In this document: one piece after another, positions 6,448 through 8,264 of the stretch
How the letters are laid out: every line of letters begins with the position of its first letter
How positions within the stretch are numbered: the stretch's first letter is position 1
NCBI GenBank assembly: GCA_900555975.1
Contig: USNI01000039.1
Location: 1-8,264 of the forward strand
Source: an uncultured Desulfovibrio sp.
Lineage (GTDB): Bacteria; Desulfobacterota; Desulfovibrionia; Desulfovibrionales; Desulfovibrionaceae
Reading direction: 5' to 3'
DNA length: 8,264 nucleotides
Position numbers and translations under genes: made by a program
Notes under the pieces: model-generated
The model's database searches: none
Seen by the model: the letters and a program-made list of their open reading frames with translations, nothing else
Told to the model about the DNA's origin: nothing

Positions 6448-7011
6448 ATGGATATCATTGCCGCACTGGAACAAAGACGAAGCATCCGTGCCTACACGAA
6501 ACGCCCCGTGGAAAAGGAAGTCCTGGACCGGCTCCTTGCTCTTGCCGTCAAGGCTCCTACCGGTTCAGGTCTGGAACCCTGGGGATTCGTGATTCTTCAG
6601 CGACGGGAGGAAATCGACGAACTGTCGGAGCGCATCAAGGCAAAAGTTCTGGAACATATCGACAGATATCCGGAATTTTCCCAGTATGAGGACTGGCTGA
6701 GAAACGAGAAGTATCACATCTTCAACCATGCCGGCACAGGGATCGTCATCTACGGAGACGACCATTCTCCGTGGTATGTCTACGACTGCACGCTTGCCGC
6801 CGGCAACATCATGCTGGCAGCCGCAAGCGAAGGACTCGGCTGCTGCTGGATAGGCTTTGCCAGAGTTCTGCTTGATGATGACGACTTCAAAAAAGCGCAC
6901 GATGTCCCGGATTCATTTCATCTTGTGGCGACCTTGAGTCTGGGGTATGCCGCCGTCAGCGTTCCCCCCTGCCACCGAAAGCCTCCCGTCATCTTCAGCC
7001 ATACCCGCTGA
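6448..7011 (+). CDS. Nitroreductase-family FMN oxidoreductase
   Basis: The 187-residue, single-domain product has the fold signatures of FMN nitroreductases, cytosolic homodimers that pass electrons from NAD(P)H to nitro compounds, quinones or other acceptors. It begins IIAALEQRRSIRAY, where R10, R11 and S12 are the usual phosphate-contacting residues of FMN. APTGSGLEPWGFVIL (36-50) is the second FMN-binding segment. DCTLAAGNIMLAAASEGLGCCWIGF (113-137) is the core helix and strand with the GLG..WIG motif. GYA (167-169) and RKPP (177-180) close the protein as in most members. No ferredoxin domain or signal peptide is present. AAGGAG five bases before the ATG supports the start. No clear promoter fits in the 63 bases after the preceding terminator, so it may depend on read-through. 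The natural substrate cannot be predicted, and the family name does not imply nitro compounds. Confidence 0.92.
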   Translation: MDIIAALEQRRSIRAYTKRPVEKEVLDRLLALAVKAPTGSGLEPWGFVILQRREEIDELSERIKAKVLEHIDRYPEFSQYEDWLRNEKYHIFNHAGTGIVIYGDDHSPWYVYDCTLAAGNIMLAAASEGLGCCWIGFARVLLDDDDFKKAHDVPDSFHLVATLSLGYAAVSVPPCHRKPPVIFSHTR

Positions 7012-7087
7012 GACGGACGGCAACGAACACGAGGACGGTCACGAAAAAGGCAGAAGAAAAAAAAAGCGTGATTGTTTTTTCTCTTCC

Positions 7088-7117
7088 TTGACGAAAAAAA
7101 AAACTCGATCCTATGCT
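7088..7117 (+). promoter_or_regulatory. Probable sigma70-type promoter of the AOR gene with a poly-A spacer
   Basis: TTGACG (7088-7093) is followed by 18 bases and TATGCT (7112-7117), giving a start near 7124 and a leader of about 46 bases. The spacer begins with ten consecutive A (7094-7103). Further tracts upstream (A5 at 7044-7048, A9 at 7057-7065, T6 at 7075-7080) could bend the DNA or act as UP-like contacts. Confidence 0.6.
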
Positions 7118-7169
7118 GCAGTCAAAGAGGAATTCTCCAACACCCATGACTGCATAAAAGGAGCACGGC

Positions 7170-8264
7170 ATGTTTCGTTTTCTGCGTGTCAACATGGCCA
7201 CCAAAAGCTGCGTATTTGAAGACATTCCCGAAGAATACGCCGGCCTTGGCGGTCGTGCACTGACGTCCACCATCGTTGCCCGCGAAGTGAACCCCATCTG
7301 CACTCCGCTCGGACCGCACAACAAACTGGTCTTTGCCCCCGGTCTGCTGGGAGCCACCAACAGCCCCAACTCCAACCGCATTTCCGTCGGCTGCAAGAGT
7401 CCGCTCACCGAAGGCATCAAGGAATCCAACTCCGGCGGACAGCCCGGCGGCCATCTGGCCAAGCTCGGCATTCTGGCCATCATCGTGGAAGACATGGCTA
7501 CCGAAGGCGAATGGTGGCAGCTTGAAATCAGCAAGGACTCCGCCAGGCTCGTTCCCTCCACCGTGGCTGGTCTGAACAACTTCGACGCCGTGAACAAGCT
7601 GGTGGAACAGTACGGCAAGGAATGCAGCTACGTCACCATAGGCAGAGCCGGTGAATTCAAGCTCACCGCCGCCAGCATCGCCTTCACGGATCGCGAGCTT
7701 CGTCCCCAGCGTCATGCCGGTCGCGGCGGCGTCGGCGCCGTCATGGGTTCCAAGGGCCTGAAGGCCATCATCATCAATCCCGAAGGCGGCAAGAACCATC
7801 CTCTCGTGGACGAAGAAGCCTTCAAGGCTGCCTCCAAGCGCTTTGCCAAGGCTCTCACCAGCCATCCCATCACGGGCAAGGGTCTGGCCGAATACGGTAC
7901 TGCCGTACTCGTGAACATTCTGCACGAAGCCGGCGGTCTTCCCACCCGCAACTTCACCTGTGGTCAGTTCGAACATCATGAAGCCGTGTCCGGCGAAATG
8001 ATGAACAAGGTCACCAAGGAACGCGGCGGCGAAGGCGCCGTGGCCCACGGCTGCATGAGCGGCTGCATCATACGCTGCAGCGGCATTTTCCCCGACGAGA
8101 AAGGCAAGTTCAAGAGCAAGTGGCCCGAATACGAAACCCTGTGGTGCTTCGGACCTCACAGCAACATCGACGACCTTGATCTCATCTGCACCTTCGACCA
8201 CATGTGCGACGACTTCGGCGTCGACACCATCGATGTGGGCGTGGCCATCGGCGTGGCCATGGCC
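7170..8264 (+). CDS. Aldehyde:ferredoxin oxidoreductase (tungsten/molybdenum AOR family), N-terminal part (3' end outside window)
   Basis: The frame is open from ATG 7170 to the right edge, giving 365 residues of a family usually about 580-700 long. AORs are cytosolic bis-pterin W (or Mo) enzymes with a [4Fe-4S] cluster that oxidise aldehydes to acids, reducing ferredoxin, or run in reverse. The N-terminal pterin-binding domain shows EYAGLGGRALTS (22-33), NKLVFAPGLLGAT (51-63), NRISVGCKSPLTEG (69-82) and SGGQPGGHLAKLG (88-100). RHAGRGGVGAVMGSKGLKAI (181-200) follows. Cluster cysteines are C295, C299 and C303 in HGCMSGCIIRCSG; the fourth should lie beyond the edge. The CX3CX3C spacing differs from the CX2CX3C of the Pyrococcus enzyme. 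I recall similar spacing in other bacterial AORs. AAAAGGAG about eight bases before the ATG supports the start. No signal peptide. The aldehyde substrate is unknown; the nearby alcohol dehydrogenase suggests an alcohol-to-acid route. Confidence 0.93.
   Translation, partial: MFRFLRVNMATKSCVFEDIPEEYAGLGGRALTSTIVAREVNPICTPLGPHNKLVFAPGLLGATNSPNSNRISVGCKSPLTEGIKESNSGGQPGGHLAKLGILAIIVEDMATEGEWWQLEISKDSARLVPSTVAGLNNFDAVNKLVEQYGKECSYVTIGRAGEFKLTAASIAFTDRELRPQRHAGRGGVGAVMGSKGLKAIIINPEGGKNHPLVDEEAFKAASKRFAKALTSHPITGKGLAEYGTAVLVNILHEAGGLPTRNFTCGQFEHHEAVSGEMMNKVTKERGGEGAVAHGCMSGCIIRCSGIFPDEKGKFKSKWPEYETLWCFGPHSNIDDLDLICTFDHMCDDFGVDTIDVGVAIGVAMA

Noticed and set aside
7057..7082. AGAAAAAA ... TTTTTTCT as a terminator after the nitroreductase gene
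   Set aside because: The stem is made only of A-T pairs around a wide loop, so it is too unstable for an intrinsic terminator.
7088..7125. TTGAC ... GTCAA as an FNR/HcpR-like operator before the AOR gene
   Set aside because: The half-sites are 28 bases apart, far too wide for a CRP/FNR-type palindrome, and only five bases each. TTGAC is better explained as the -35 box.
7122..8201. Minus-strand open frame of 359 codons opposite the AOR gene
   Set aside because: The plus strand encodes clear AOR motifs and cluster cysteines with a good ribosome binding site; the antisense product has no recognisable features.

Overview
The window reads as an ordinary chromosomal stretch of a GC-rich, anaerobic, selenium- and tungsten/molybdenum-using bacterium. 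Three things point to a Desulfovibrionaceae-type sulfate or sulfite reducer (Desulfovibrio, Bilophila, Mailhella and relatives): a SelA selenocysteine synthase, a tungsten-type aldehyde:ferredoxin oxidoreductase, and an iron alcohol dehydrogenase that resembles, as far as I recall the family, the abundant Desulfovibrio enzymes. This assignment is inference from protein resemblance; no rRNA or tRNA is present to confirm it.

Left part (1-3700, + strand): the 3' end of folC (folate polyglutamylation), selA (Sec-tRNA synthesis) and an M18 zinc aminopeptidase (apeA type) lie in one direction with gaps of 78 and 60 bases. They probably form a housekeeping transcription unit, closed by a very long perfect hairpin at 3649-3698. 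They share no obvious pathway.

Middle (3700-5280, - strand): a 399-residue iron-dependent alcohol dehydrogenase converges on apeA. Two hairpins lie downstream of it; one has a ten-U tract and a G-U pair that works only in the minus-strand transcript. Its true start is best placed at 5195, behind an AAGGAG, not at the longer upstream ATG.

Divergent control region (5196-5790): 595 bases without a gene. Positions 5281-5640 have 28% GC by my count, in sharp contrast to the GC-rich genes. The region holds three copies of an 11-base repeat and plausible promoters in both directions.

Right part (5686-8264, + strand): a secreted GlcG/HbpS-family protein, an intrinsic terminator, an FMN nitroreductase with its own strong ribosome binding site, and the first 365 codons of an aldehyde:ferredoxin oxidoreductase (AOR). 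The AOR gene has a good sigma70-like promoter whose spacer contains a run of ten A. The divergent alcohol dehydrogenase and the AOR could together take an alcohol through its aldehyde to the acid with NADH and reduced ferredoxin as products. The proximity is visible; the coupling is a hypothesis.

I found no CRISPR array, insertion sequence, phage gene, tRNA or rRNA, and no convincing undescribed system. The most unusual parts are the AT-rich divergent promoter region with its repeats and the poly-A promoter spacer of the AOR gene.
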